Source: Branchiibius cervicis
Lineage (GTDB): Bacteria > Actinomycetota > Actinomycetes > Actinomycetales > Dermatophilaceae
Reading direction: 5' to 3'
NCBI RefSeq assembly: GCF_042661605.1
Contig: NZ_JBHSWJ010000002.1
Span: 2,356,001-2,420,000, forward strand
Length of the DNA: 64,000 nucleotides
Of the stretch, positions 1-8,159 are shown piece after piece; position 1 is the stretch's first letter, and the number at the start of each line of letters is the position of its first letter. The notes below the pieces were generated by a model. It had not been told where the DNA came from and ran no database searches. It saw only the letters and a list, made by a program, of their open reading frames with translations. Position numbers and translations under genes: made by a program.

Positions 1-267
1 CGAAGAACCACCGGTCCCCGAACGGCACGGCGACCCCGACGACTCCGGTGCGGCCCGAAGCCAGCGAACTGGCCGAGGGCGAGGCCACGTAGTGCAGGGC
101 CGCGGCGGCCGCGAGGACGCGCTCCCGGGTCGCTTCGTTGACACGGTCCAGGCCGCGCAGCGCCCGCGAGACGGTGGCAACCGACACCCTGCTGCCGCAG
201 CGACGTCGTGGATGGTCGCGTGACCGCGTGACCGACCGGCGCCGCTGCGGTTGGCGTTGGGACTCAT
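1..267 (-). pseudogene. LacI-family regulator, N-terminal part, frame broken, runs off left edge
   Basis: The N-terminal DNA-binding part of a LacI/GalR repressor, cut by the window edge. From an ATG that overlaps the stop of the upstream permease gene (TGATG), translation gives a short Ser/Arg-rich leader and then ATIHDVAAAAG. The next conserved helix-turn-helix residues (VSVATVSRALRGLDRVNEA) are in another frame, followed by ASSLASGRTGVVGVAVPFGD. One base is missing in the CCC at 187-189 (GGG on the coding strand); one more G would give the family pattern AGVSxATVSR. It is last in the sugar-transport operon and probably represses it through the sites at 3809 and 3854. The family call is firm; whether the gene is truly broken is doubtful, since other genes here show the same defect. 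Confidence 0.85.
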
Positions 268-1199
268 CAACCCTTGGTACCGCCGGCGAGCAGGCCACGG
301 ACGAAGTAGCGCTGCAGTGCGAGGAAGACGATGACCGGGATGATGATCGAGATGAACGCTCCGGCGCTCACCAGGTACCACTGGCTTCCCCAGTTGCCCT
401 GCAACTGGTTCAGCGCCATCGTCAGCGGTGCGTTCTCCGGTGCTCCGCCCAGCATCGTCAGGGCGACCAGCAGGTCGTTCCAGACCCACAGGAACTGGAA
501 GATGCCGAACGCGGCAAGGGCGGGCACGATCAGCGGCAACACGACCTGGAAGAAGATCCGCACGTGGCCGGCACCGTCGACGCGGGCCGCCTCCAGCAAA
601 GAGCCGGGGATCTCCTTCATGAAATTGTGCAGGAGGTAGACCGCCAGGGGTAGGGCGAACGCCGTGTGCGACAACCACAGCGACCAGTAGGTACCGCCCA
701 GGCCGACGTCCTGGAACATCAGCGTCAGCGGCACCAGGGCGATCTGTAGCGGAACGATCTGCAGGGCGAACACCCCGACGAAGAGCCAGTCCCGCAACGG
801 GAACTTGATCCACGCAAAGGCGTACGCCGCGAGCGAGGCCAGGAGCAGTGGAAGCAACACCGACGGGATCACGATGACGATCGAGTTGACGAAAAAGTTG
901 GACAACGCGTTCGTCGGGTTACCGGCACCGTTGAGCGCCTGCCGGTAGTTGTCGAGCGTGAACGGTCCGAACAGCCCGTGCCACCAGCCGGTGTTGTTGA
1001 TGTCGCTCTGGTTGCGGAAGGAAGTGACGAACAGGCCGATCGTCGGGATGGTCCACACGATCGCCATCACGATGGCGACCACTGACGCCCACGGGGAACT
1101 GACGGCCTTGGCCGCCTCGCCCACCGCCGACTTACGGCCGAACCGGGAACCCTTCGAACCCTCGGGCAGTTGAGCGGGGATGGGGGTGACGTTGGTCAT
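267..1199 (-). CDS. Sugar ABC transporter permease (MalG type)
   Basis: Inner-membrane subunit of a carbohydrate importer of the CUT1 class, 310 residues. A cytoplasmic N-terminus of about 35 residues is followed by about six hydrophobic segments. The permease EAA loop, which docks the ATPase, reads EAARVDGAGHVRIFFQVVLP in the C-terminal half. Start and stop codons overlap those of both neighbours by one base, so it is translationally coupled to the other permease and to the regulator. No ATPase gene is present; CUT1 systems often share a general MsiK-type ATPase encoded elsewhere, which is an inference here. The set (binding protein, two permeases, LacI) resembles AglEFG alpha-glucoside systems, but the substrate cannot be read from sequence alone. 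Confidence 0.93.
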   Translation of the reverse strand: MTNVTPIPAQLPEGSKGSRFGRKSAVGEAAKAVSSPWASVVAIVMAIVWTIPTIGLFVTSFRNQSDINNTGWWHGLFGPFTLDNYRQALNGAGNPTNALSNFFVNSIVIVIPSVLLPLLLASLAAYAFAWIKFPLRDWLFVGVFALQIVPLQIALVPLTLMFQDVGLGGTYWSLWLSHTAFALPLAVYLLHNFMKEIPGSLLEAARVDGAGHVRIFFQVVLPLIVPALAAFGIFQFLWVWNDLLVALTMLGGAPENAPLTMALNQLQGNWGSQWYLVSAGAFISIIIPVIVFLALQRYFVRGLLAGGTKG

Positions 1200-2212
1200 C
1201 AGGCGTCCTTCCGCATCTGACGGACGTTGAAGATGATGATCGGAAGCACCAGCAGGAAGATCAGGATCGCCAGCACGGCGCCCAGTCCGGGCTGCTGGGT
1301 CACGAAGGTGCGCCGGTAGAACTCGTTCGCCAGGACCGAGTCGCCGCCGGTGCCACCGTCGTTGGCCTGCACGATGTCGAAGGCCTTCAGCGTCGCGATC
1401 GCGATCGTGGTGGTGACCAGGATGACCGCCGACCGGATACTCGGCAGCGTCACGTAACGGAACATCTTGAAGCCGCCGACGCCGTCGAGCTTCGCGGCCT
1501 CGACGATCTCATCCGGGATGGCCTTGATGGCGGCCGACAGGACCGTCATCGCGAAACCCGCCTGGATCCAGATCATGATGACGATCAGGAAGAGGGTGTT
1601 CCAGGGGACGGCGTTCAGGAAGTCGAACGGGTTCAGCCCGACACCGGTGAGGATGGCGTTGAGTACGCCGATCTGGGTGCCGCCGGGATCGCCGTTGAAG
1701 GCGTAGACGAACTTCCAGATCAGCGTCGCACCGACCATGGAAATCGCCATGGGCAGGAAGATCAGTGACTTGGCGAAGGCTTCGCCGCGGGCCCGGTCGA
1801 TCAGGACCGCGTACAACAGGCCGAGGCCGGTGGCAATGGTGGGGACGAGGATGACCCACAGCGCGGTGTTGCGGAAGACCTCACCGAGCCCGGGGGTGGT
1901 GAACAGTTTCTGGAAGTTGCGCATCCCGACGTACGGCGCGTAGCCGATGCTCGTGTCGATGAACTGACCGCCGTAGAAGGCGCGCCGCACCGTAAGGATG
2001 GCCGGATAGATCAGGCCGACCACCAGCAGGACGATCGTCGGGCCCACGAACGCTGCGGCTTGGATCTTCTCGCCGAGACGGCCCTTGAAAAGTGCTGCGA
2101 TCAGAAGGATCCCGACGAACACGGCCGCGAAAACCACGATTCCGATGAACATCAGGGTCAACTTGCCGCCGGTCGTGGTGGGACCGGCCGCTACGAGGGT
2201 GATTGCGGGCAT
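1199..2212 (-). CDS. Sugar ABC transporter permease (MalF type)
   Basis: Second membrane subunit of the same CUT1 importer, 337 residues. It has an extra N-terminal hydrophobic helix (LTLMFIGIVVFAAVFVGILL) before the usual six, as MalF/AglF-type permeases often do. The ATPase-docking loop reads EAAKLDGVGGFKMFRYVTLP at about residues 235-255. Its stop overlaps the start of the MalG-type permease by one base. A strong hairpin lies between this gene and the upstream binding-protein gene, so it may be expressed at a lower level than the binding protein. Confidence 0.93.
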   Translation of the reverse strand: MPAITLVAAGPTTTGGKLTLMFIGIVVFAAVFVGILLIAALFKGRLGEKIQAAAFVGPTIVLLVVGLIYPAILTVRRAFYGGQFIDTSIGYAPYVGMRNFQKLFTTPGLGEVFRNTALWVILVPTIATGLGLLYAVLIDRARGEAFAKSLIFLPMAISMVGATLIWKFVYAFNGDPGGTQIGVLNAILTGVGLNPFDFLNAVPWNTLFLIVIMIWIQAGFAMTVLSAAIKAIPDEIVEAAKLDGVGGFKMFRYVTLPSIRSAVILVTTTIAIATLKAFDIVQANDGGTGGDSVLANEFYRRTFVTQQPGLGAVLAILIFLLVLPIIIFNVRQMRKDA

Positions 2213-2233
2213 TCATACCTCCTCGGTACGGCA

Positions 2234-2268
2234 CCGGGTGGGCGAAGGTGCACCCTTCGCCCACCCGG
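2234..2268 (-). terminator. Intra-operon hairpin between binding protein and permease genes
   Basis: A perfect 15-bp inverted repeat (arm CCGGGTGGGCGAAGG) with a 5-base loop sits between the binding-protein stop and the first permease start. No T-run follows, so it is more likely an mRNA-stabilising or partially terminating hairpin than a full terminator. Such hairpins commonly raise binding-protein levels over permease levels in CUT1 operons. Confidence 0.6.
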
Positions 2269-2326
2269 CTGATTCAGCGATTCGGTTGCGCTCGAGTCCG
2301 TCAGCGCCGGCTCGAGCGGTCGGCGA

Positions 2327-3718
2327 TCAGTTCGACGGCCAGGACTTCTGGATGTTGTCCAAGGTCGTCTGGTCGCTCTGGCCCATGATCCAGTTGGTCA
2401 TCTCGGTCCAGAAGCTGCCGGCACCCACCGAACTCGGCATCAGGTCGGACGCGTCGAACCGGAACGACGTCGCACTCTGCAGGAGCTTGTAGCTCTCCTG
2501 GTCCAGCGGCGAGGTCAGGTTGTTGACGTCGAGGCCCTTGTTGGCGCTGACCCAACCACCGGCCGGGGTGGCCTTGGCTTTGTCGTTGGCCCAATCGGCC
2601 GAGGCGAGGAACGCCTGGAAGGCCTGGACCTCGGGTGCCTTGCGGAAAGCGACGGTGAACTCGCCACCACCCTCGACCGGCTTGTCCGAGGCGGTCTGAC
2701 CGGGCTCGTAGAACGCCCACACGTCACCGTCCGGGCCGACCTTGGTACCGGCCGGCCAGTTGGCCGCGTAGAAGGAAGCCTGCTGCAGCATGGCGCACTG
2801 GTTCTTCAGGATCGGCAGACCCGCGTCCTGGAAGGTGGTGGACTTGATCGACTTCACGTCACCGTGACCGCCGTTGACGTAGGCCGGGTTCTTGAAGATC
2901 TCACTGATCTTGTTCAGCGCCTTGAGAACCTTCGGATCGTTGAACTTCAGCTTGTTGGTGATCCAGTTGTCGTAGTCCTCCGGGGAGTTGAAGCGCAGCA
3001 TCGCTTCTTCCAGCCAGTCGGTGGCCGGCCAACCGGTCGCCGTACCCGAACTGATACCACCGCACCACGGCTTGGTGCCGCCGCCGTCAGCCGCGATCTT
3101 CTTGGTGAGGGTCAGCATCTCGTCCCAGCTGGTGGGAACGGCGTAGCCCTTGTCCTTGAAGAACTTCGGCGAGTACCAGACGAACGACTTCACGTTCGCA
3201 CCCAGCGGCGCGGCGTACACCGTGCCGTTGACCGTGCCGTAGGTCTTCCAGATCGGCTGCCAGCCCTTGTCGATCTCGTCGACGACGGTCTGCGGCGCCG
3301 GGATCGCCTTGCCGGTGGAGACCATCGTCTGCAGCAGACCCGGCTGCGGGATGAAGGCGATGTCCGGCAAGTTGCCGGTTTGCGCGCGCTGCGGCAGGTT
3401 CTTCTCGAAGTCGTTGTCACCCTGGTACTTGACGGTGACCCCGGTGCACTCCTCGAACTTCTTGTACGACGCCTGCTGGGCGGCACCCTCGGGTCCGATG
3501 ATCGAGGTGTAGACGGTGACCGTCTTGCCCTGGAGTTGCGATTTCATACCGCACCAGTTGGAGTAGTCGGTCTTGTCGATCTGCGACGCGCCGACGGAAG
3601 CGCCGCCGCCGGTGGGACCACTTCCGTCGTCCGACGAGCCACCGCAGGCGACCGTGCCGAACGACACCGCGACCAGTCCGGCGAGCGCCGCAACGGTCCG
3701 TTTGGAGCTGAGAGCCAT
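2327..3718 (-). CDS. Sugar ABC transporter substrate-binding lipoprotein
   Basis: Extracytoplasmic solute-binding protein, 463 residues, first gene of the importer operon. The N-terminus MALSSKRTVAALAGLVAV leads to the lipobox-like GTVAC, then a Gly/Ser-rich linker, so it should be lipid-anchored on the outer face of the membrane. The body has features of family-1 carbohydrate-binding proteins: LQGKTVTVYTSIIGPEG near the start of the mature domain, GNLPDIAFIPQPG, and VPTSWDEMLTLTKKI at the hinge region. The overall pattern recalls AglE-type alpha-glucoside receptors; that substrate is a moderate guess. Two identical-type palindromes upstream suggest control by the LacI protein at the end of the operon. 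Confidence 0.92.
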   Translation of the reverse strand: MALSSKRTVAALAGLVAVSFGTVACGGSSDDGSGPTGGGASVGASQIDKTDYSNWCGMKSQLQGKTVTVYTSIIGPEGAAQQASYKKFEECTGVTVKYQGDNDFEKNLPQRAQTGNLPDIAFIPQPGLLQTMVSTGKAIPAPQTVVDEIDKGWQPIWKTYGTVNGTVYAAPLGANVKSFVWYSPKFFKDKGYAVPTSWDEMLTLTKKIAADGGGTKPWCGGISSGTATGWPATDWLEEAMLRFNSPEDYDNWITNKLKFNDPKVLKALNKISEIFKNPAYVNGGHGDVKSIKSTTFQDAGLPILKNQCAMLQQASFYAANWPAGTKVGPDGDVWAFYEPGQTASDKPVEGGGEFTVAFRKAPEVQAFQAFLASADWANDKAKATPAGGWVSANKGLDVNNLTSPLDQESYKLLQSATSFRFDASDLMPSSVGAGSFWTEMTNWIMGQSDQTTLDNIQKSWPSN

Positions 3719-3808
3719 TCGTCTCTCCCTTTCACATGAATGTGGGTGGCCGAGACGACCAGCCCTCTTCGTTGAGGATGCGACCCTGTGTGACGGGCCT
3801 CACGGAAC

Positions 3809-3824
3809 TGTAAAACCGCTTACA
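3809..3824. promoter_or_regulatory. LacI-type operator, proximal
   Basis: The 16-base site TGTAAAACCGCTTACA has perfect five-base arms (TGTAA/TTACA) and a central CG, typical of LacI/GalR operators. It lies about 90 bases upstream of the binding-protein start. The LacI-family gene at the end of the same operon is the obvious candidate binder. Confidence 0.7.
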
Positions 3825-3853
3825 TCACGCTGTCGCGGAACCGCGCTCGAATT

Positions 3854-3869
3854 TGTAATAACGATTACA
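3854..3869. promoter_or_regulatory. LacI-type operator, distal
   Basis: The site TGTAATAACGATTACA shares the TGTAA-N6-TTACA architecture and central CG with the one at 3809. Their centres are 45 bp apart, so two dimers could bind on similar faces of the helix. The two copies support each other as real sites. Confidence 0.7.
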
Positions 3870-4002
3870 TAACGTCAATCACAGCCAGCTCCGGTCCTTG
3901 CGGGTGAACCGTCCCGGTGATCGGCGACCTAGCGTCGGGATCAACGGGCGATGCAGCTCGTCAGCGCCGCCCCGGGCGGCATGAGATACGAGGAGTTCAT
4001 CG

Positions 4003-4542
4003 ATGAGCAGTGGCAAGATCGCGTTCCTGACCGCCGCCGAGGGTGTCGAGCGGGTCGAGTTGACCGACCCCTGGCAGGCGGTGACCGACGCTGGATACGA
4101 GCCGGTCCTCCTGAGCCCGGACGGCGGCGATGTCCAGCTGTTCGACCACCTCGACAAGGCCTCGACGCAGCACGCCGACGGCAAGGTCGCCGAGACTAGC
4201 ATCGACGACTACGTCGCGCTCGTCCTTCCCGGCGGCGTGGCGAACCCGGATGCGTTGCGCCAGGACGAGGACGCCGTCAGCTTCGTCCGCCAGTTCGTCG
4301 TCTCCGGGAAGCCGGTCGCCGCGATCTGTCACGCACCCTGGATGCTGATCGAGGCCGATGTGATCAGCGGACGCCAGGTGACCTCGTGGCCCAGCCTGCA
4401 AAGCGACGTCTCCAACGCCGGCGGCGACTGGGTCGATCAGTCGGTCGTCATCGACGGCAACCTGATCACGAGTCGCAAACCCGATGACCTGCCCGACTTC
4501 GACAAGGAACTGCTGCGGGCGATCCAGAGCGACAACGCCTGA
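4003..4542 (+). CDS. DJ-1/PfpI-family protein (type-1 glutamine amidotransferase-like)
   Basis: A 179-residue single-domain protein of the PfpI/DJ-1 class, a family that includes proteases, glyoxalase-III-type deglycases and stress proteins. The nucleophile elbow reads AAICHAPWMLIEAD with Cys at residue 109, followed by the usual His. The N-terminal acidic residue lies in LTAAEGVERVEL, and the strand 'DDYVALVLPGGVANPDALR' matches the family. An AGGAG sequence eight bases upstream fixes the start. It stands alone between the sugar operon and a strong terminator. Which activity applies cannot be told from sequence. Confidence 0.9.
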   Translation: MSSGKIAFLTAAEGVERVELTDPWQAVTDAGYEPVLLSPDGGDVQLFDHLDKASTQHADGKVAETSIDDYVALVLPGGVANPDALRQDEDAVSFVRQFVVSGKPVAAICHAPWMLIEADVISGRQVTSWPSLQSDVSNAGGDWVDQSVVIDGNLITSRKPDDLPDFDKELLRAIQSDNA

Positions 4543-4595
4543 GCCGCCGCTGCTTCCCGCAACACACGGCCACTGGACCCGCCCACTGAGCCCAC

Positions 4596-4740
4596 GATCG
4601 CCGTACCGCTACATAACAGGGACTTTCGACCCGCGCAGCGAGCCAGCGATCGCCGTACTTCGGCAATACAGGGACTCTCAACCCGCCGGATGAGCCCGAG
4701 ATCGCCGTACACCAGCAACACAAGGACAGTGAGCCCAGTC
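4596..4740. repeat. Three imperfect 52-bp tandem repeats
   Basis: The core GATCGCCGTAC recurs at 4596, 4648 and 4700, exactly 52 bases apart. Each is followed by a degenerate AACACAGGGACT-like block and a conserved CCC/GAGCC tract. The third copy decays at its end. The spacing is direct, without inverted symmetry or unique spacers, so it is not a CRISPR. Confidence 0.75.
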
Positions 4741-4760
4741 CGTCTCGGTGGGAACACAAA

Positions 4761-4800
4761 GAGGTACGTCGCCCGCTCAGGTGAGCGGGCGACGTACCTC
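4761..4800. terminator. Bidirectional terminator hairpin
   Basis: A perfect 19-bp inverted repeat (arm GAGGTACGTCGCCCGCTCA, two-base centre) between two converging genes. Its strength and placement suit termination of both PfpI-family and tsf transcripts; the downstream T content is modest. Confidence 0.8.
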
Positions 4801-4904
4801 TCGATGTTTGTCCGTTGCGCCCGTCAGACACGGTCCTTAACTGGCGTCTTCCTCACGCTCCGGCTCGGCTAGCGCCTCACCGACAACTCCAGGCTCGCGC
4901 TTGG

Positions 4905-5732
4905 TCAGACGCCGACCTTGAAGCGGGCGAAGCCGGTCACCGTGATGCCGGCCTCCTCAGCGACCTTGCCGACGGTCTTCTTCGGCTCCTTGGCGTGCGG
5001 CTGCTCCAGCAACACGTTGTCCTTCAGGTACCCGTTGACCCGGCCCTCGATGATCTTCGGCAGAGCCTGCTCCGGCTTGCCTTCCTCGCGGGCAGTCGCC
5101 TCGGCCAGCTCGCGCTCCTTGGCGATCACGGCGTCCGGGATCTCATCGCGGGTCAGCGCGGTCGGGCTGAACGCCGCGATGTGCATCGCGATGTCGCGGG
5201 CGGCCTGCTCGTGGTTGCCGGTAACGGCGAGCAGCACACCGATTTGCGCCGGCAGGTCGGGGCTGGTCTTGTGCAGGTAGGACACGACGGTCTCGCCGTG
5301 CACCCGGGCCACGCGACGGATCTCGATCTTCTCGCCGATGGTGGCATTGGCCTCATCGACGATCTCCTGCACCGAGCGACCGTCCAGGTCGGCCTTCAGC
5401 AGGGCACCGACGGTGTCCGCCTCGGTGGCGACGGCGATCGCGAGGACCTTGTCAGCCAGCGCGATGAACGGCTCGCTCTTGGCCACGAAGTCGGTCTCGC
5501 ACGCGACCTCGACCAGGGTGCCGGCCTCGCCGGCGGTGTGCGCGGTCACCAATCCGTTGGTGGCCGAGCGGCCTTCGCGCTTCGTGACGCCCTTCAGGCC
5601 CTTGATGCGCAGGATCTCGACGGCCTTGGACTGGTCGCCGTCAGCCTCGTCGAGCGCCTTCTTGACGTCGAGCATGCCGGCACCGGTGCGCTCGCGCAGC
5701 GCCTTGATGTCGGCGGCGGTGTAGTTCGCCAT
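4905..5732 (-). CDS. tsf: Translation elongation factor Ts
   Basis: EF-Ts, 275 residues, regenerates EF-Tu-GTP by displacing GDP from EF-Tu. The N-terminal UBA-like module (TAADIKALRERTGAGMLDVKKAL) and the core signature VEVACETDFVAKSEPF are present, with the dimerisation-type C-terminal region ending in VTGFARFKVGV. It lies directly downstream of rpsB, as in most bacteria, separated by about 100 bases that contain a strong hairpin. Confidence 0.98.
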   Translation of the reverse strand: MANYTAADIKALRERTGAGMLDVKKALDEADGDQSKAVEILRIKGLKGVTKREGRSATNGLVTAHTAGEAGTLVEVACETDFVAKSEPFIALADKVLAIAVATEADTVGALLKADLDGRSVQEIVDEANATIGEKIEIRRVARVHGETVVSYLHKTSPDLPAQIGVLLAVTGNHEQAARDIAMHIAAFSPTALTRDEIPDAVIAKERELAEATAREEGKPEQALPKIIEGRVNGYLKDNVLLEQPHAKEPKKTVGKVAEEAGITVTGFARFKVGV

Positions 5733-5790
5733 GAGTTCAATGACTCCTTCGTCAGCAGTGTGGAATCAGATGCGGGGCAAACCCGCGTGA

Positions 5791-5820
5791 CCACGGTCCG
5801 CACCGAGGTGCGGACCGTGG
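5791..5820 (-). terminator. Hairpin between rpsB and tsf
   Basis: A perfect 14-bp stem (arm CCACGGTCCGCACC) with a two-base centre lies just after the rpsB stop. There is no T-run on the transcribed side, so a leaky terminator or RNA-processing element that sets the S2 to EF-Ts ratio is more likely than a full stop. Confidence 0.55.
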
Positions 5821-5832
5821 GTGAAGCGTTGA

Positions 5833-6735
5833 TCAGGCCTCGGTGGTCTCTTCGGCGGCCTGGACGGTCGCCGCGGCGACGCCCTCGTTGCCGCCGTCGA
5901 CCGCAGCGGTCTCAGCAGCCGCCTTGTCGATCTGGCTCGGGCCGGCAGCGGTGTCGGTGTCAGCGGCAGCCTGCTCGGACTCCAGCAGCTCGCGCTCCCA
6001 CTCGGCCATCGGCTCGGCCTCGTCAGCGTCGCCCGAACGGCCCTTGGACCGGTCGATCAGACCGGCGGCGACGGCGTCGGCGACCACACGGGTCAGCAAC
6101 GTGACCGAGCGGATGGCGTCATCGTTGCCGGGGATCTTGTAGTCGACCTCGTCGGGGTCGCAGTTGGTGTCCAGGATCGCGATGACCGGGATGTTGAGCT
6201 TGCGGGCCTCGGTGACGGCCAGGTGCTCCTTCTTGGTGTCGACGACCCAGATCGCCGACGGCACCTTGGCCATGTCGCGGATACCGCCGAGGGTGCGCTG
6301 CAGCTTGTCCTTCTCGCGCTTGAGGACCAGCAGCTCCTTCTTGGTGCGACCGGAGCCGGCGACGTCGTCGTAGTCGATGACCTCGAGCTCCTTCAAGCGC
6401 GCCAGGCGCTTGTGGACGGTGCCGAAGTTGGTCAGCATGCCGCCCAGCCAGCGGTGGTTCACGTAGGGCATCCCGACGCGAGTGGCCTGCTCGGCGATCG
6501 ACTCCTGTGCCTGCTTCTTGGTACCGACGAACAGGATCGTGCCGCCGTGCTGCACGGTCTGGCGGATGAACTCGTAGGCGTCGTTGAGGTAGGTCAGCGA
6601 CTGCTGCAAGTCGATGATGTAGATGCCGTTGCGCTCGGTCATGATGAAGCGCTTCATCTTGGGGTTCCAGCGACGGGTCTGGTGCCCGAAGTGGACGCCG
6701 CTCTCCAGGAGCTGGCGCATCGTGACGACGGCCAT
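5833..6735 (-). CDS. rpsB: 30S ribosomal protein S2
   Basis: Ribosomal protein S2, 300 residues, binds late to the small subunit near h26 and is needed for S1 or mRNA recruitment. The start MRQLLESGVHFGHQTRRWNPKM and the motif VNHRWLGGMLTNF are diagnostic, and PVIAILDTNCDPDEVDYKIP follows. Compared with about 240 residues in E. coli it carries a C-terminal acidic Ala/Glu-rich tail of about 60 residues, common in actinobacteria. Its promoter should lie in the 255-base region shared with the divergent aminotransferase gene; that region also has a small CCGGATC/GATCCGG stem at 6844-6859. Confidence 0.98.
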   Translation of the reverse strand: MAVVTMRQLLESGVHFGHQTRRWNPKMKRFIMTERNGIYIIDLQQSLTYLNDAYEFIRQTVQHGGTILFVGTKKQAQESIAEQATRVGMPYVNHRWLGGMLTNFGTVHKRLARLKELEVIDYDDVAGSGRTKKELLVLKREKDKLQRTLGGIRDMAKVPSAIWVVDTKKEHLAVTEARKLNIPVIAILDTNCDPDEVDYKIPGNDDAIRSVTLLTRVVADAVAAGLIDRSKGRSGDADEAEPMAEWERELLESEQAAADTDTAAGPSQIDKAAAETAAVDGGNEGVAAATVQAAEETTEA

Positions 6736-6990
6736 GCCGAAGTCCTTTCGGTTGTCGTTTCAGTTGGCTGCGACCCGCAAGGAGCCGCCCTGGTGTCCTG
6801 CCGTTTCGCGCCGACCCAAAGGTCAGACTGCTGCTACCGCGGCCCGGATCGAGATCCGGAGAAGGACACGCGAATTCGGCCGATGTCGCGTTCTCTGGCG
6901 AAAACCCGACACTGACCGTGCATCTATCGTACGGCGAGCGCGGGCTGCACGACGAATCGACGCCCCGCGTGCGCGCATAGGCTGGCGTTC

Positions 6991-8154
6991 GTGAACACCA
7001 GCCGCCTGCCGATCGCACCCTCGCTGGCCGTCTTCGGCTCGACGATCTTCGGGGAGATGTCCGCCCTCGCCGCCGAGGTCGGCGCGGTCAACCTCGGGCA
7101 GGGTTTTCCCGATACCGACGGCCCGCCGGAAGTGCTGGCCGCTGCCCGGGAAGCCATCGCCGGCGGCTACAACCAGTACCCGCCGGCCCTCGGCTATCCC
7201 GTGCTGCGCGAGGCGATCGGCCGCCATCAAGAGCGGTACTACGGCCTCACGGTCGATCCGCAGACCCAGGTGCTGGTCACGGTGGGTGCGACGGAGGCCA
7301 TCGCGAGCGCCGTACTCGCCCTGTGCGAGCCCGGCGATGAGGTGGTCACCTTCGAGCCCTACTACGACTCGTACGCCGCGTGCATCGCCCTGGCGCGAGC
7401 GACGCGGCGCACCGTTGCCCTCCGCTTCCCGGATTTCGCGGTCGATGAGGATGCACTGCGGGCCGCGTTCAGCGAACGCACCCGGCTGGTGCTGCTGAAC
7501 ACGCCGCACAACCCGACGGGCAAGGTGTTCACCCGCGACGAACTCATCCTGATCGCGCAGCTGGCCGCCGAATACGGCGCGTACGTCGTGACCGACGAGG
7601 TCTACGAGCACCTCACCTTCGACGGTGCGCAGCACCTACCCTTCGCGACGCTGCCGGGCACCGCGGAGCGCACCATCACCATCTCCTCGGCGGGCAAGAC
7701 GTTCTCCACGACCGGGTGGAAAGTGGGCTGGCTCAGCGGTCCGGCCGAGCTGGTCAGCGCCTGCCGGACGGTCAAGCAATTCCTGACGTACGTCGGGAGC
7801 GGGCCGTTCCAGCCGGCCATCGCCCTCGGACTGGACACCCAGGACGACTACGTCGGGCGATTCGCAAAGGATCTCGGGCGCAAGCGGGATCTGCTCTCGA
7901 CCGGGCTCACCGCTGCGGGGTTCGAGGTGGCCCGACCCAGCGGCACCTACTTCGTGATCGCCGATGCCGCGCCGCTCGGCGTCACGGATGCAGTGGACTT
8001 CTGCTGGCAGCTGCCGCACACCCACGGCGTAGCCGCCATCCCGGTGTCGGTGTTCTGCGATGACAAGGCGGCCGCCCGGACCCTCGTGCGGTTCGCGTTC
8101 TGTAAGAAGGACGACGTCCTGCAGGAGGCGGTCCGCCGGCTGACCCACGCGTAA
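6991..8154 (+). CDS. dapC: PLP-dependent aminotransferase, DapC-like
   Basis: A fold-type I aminotransferase of 387 residues with a GTG start. The catalytic lysine lies in SSAGKTFSTTGWKVGW, the cofactor-phosphate and Asn/Asp contacts in NTPHNPTGKVF and VVTDEVYEHL, and the substrate-carboxylate Arg near the C-terminus in TLVRFAFCKKDD. The run VNLGQGFPDTDGPPEVL and the overall sequence closely recall the mycobacterial enzyme assigned as N-succinyldiaminopimelate aminotransferase (lysine and diaminopimelate synthesis). Kynurenine or methionine aminotransferase activities occur in the same subfamily, so the family is certain and the substrate only probable. Confidence 0.85.
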   Translation: MNTSRLPIAPSLAVFGSTIFGEMSALAAEVGAVNLGQGFPDTDGPPEVLAAAREAIAGGYNQYPPALGYPVLREAIGRHQERYYGLTVDPQTQVLVTVGATEAIASAVLALCEPGDEVVTFEPYYDSYAACIALARATRRTVALRFPDFAVDEDALRAAFSERTRLVLLNTPHNPTGKVFTRDELILIAQLAAEYGAYVVTDEVYEHLTFDGAQHLPFATLPGTAERTITISSAGKTFSTTGWKVGWLSGPAELVSACRTVKQFLTYVGSGPFQPAIALGLDTQDDYVGRFAKDLGRKRDLLSTGLTAAGFEVARPSGTYFVIADAAPLGVTDAVDFCWQLPHTHGVAAIPVSVFCDDKAAARTLVRFAFCKKDDVLQEAVRRLTHA

Positions 8155-8159
8155 GCGGT

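Larger units (their letters stand above)
4543..4904. other. Intergenic region with tandem repeat and terminator
   Basis: About 360 bases between the convergent PfpI-family gene and tsf. It holds a three-copy 52-bp direct repeat followed by a long perfect hairpin, listed separately. No convincing gene: short open frames lack ribosome-binding sites and recognisable products. Confidence 0.6.

Noticed and set aside
4815..6104. Long plus-strand open frame across tsf and rpsB
   Set aside because: Antisense shadow in high-GC DNA; the genes on the other strand are unmistakable.
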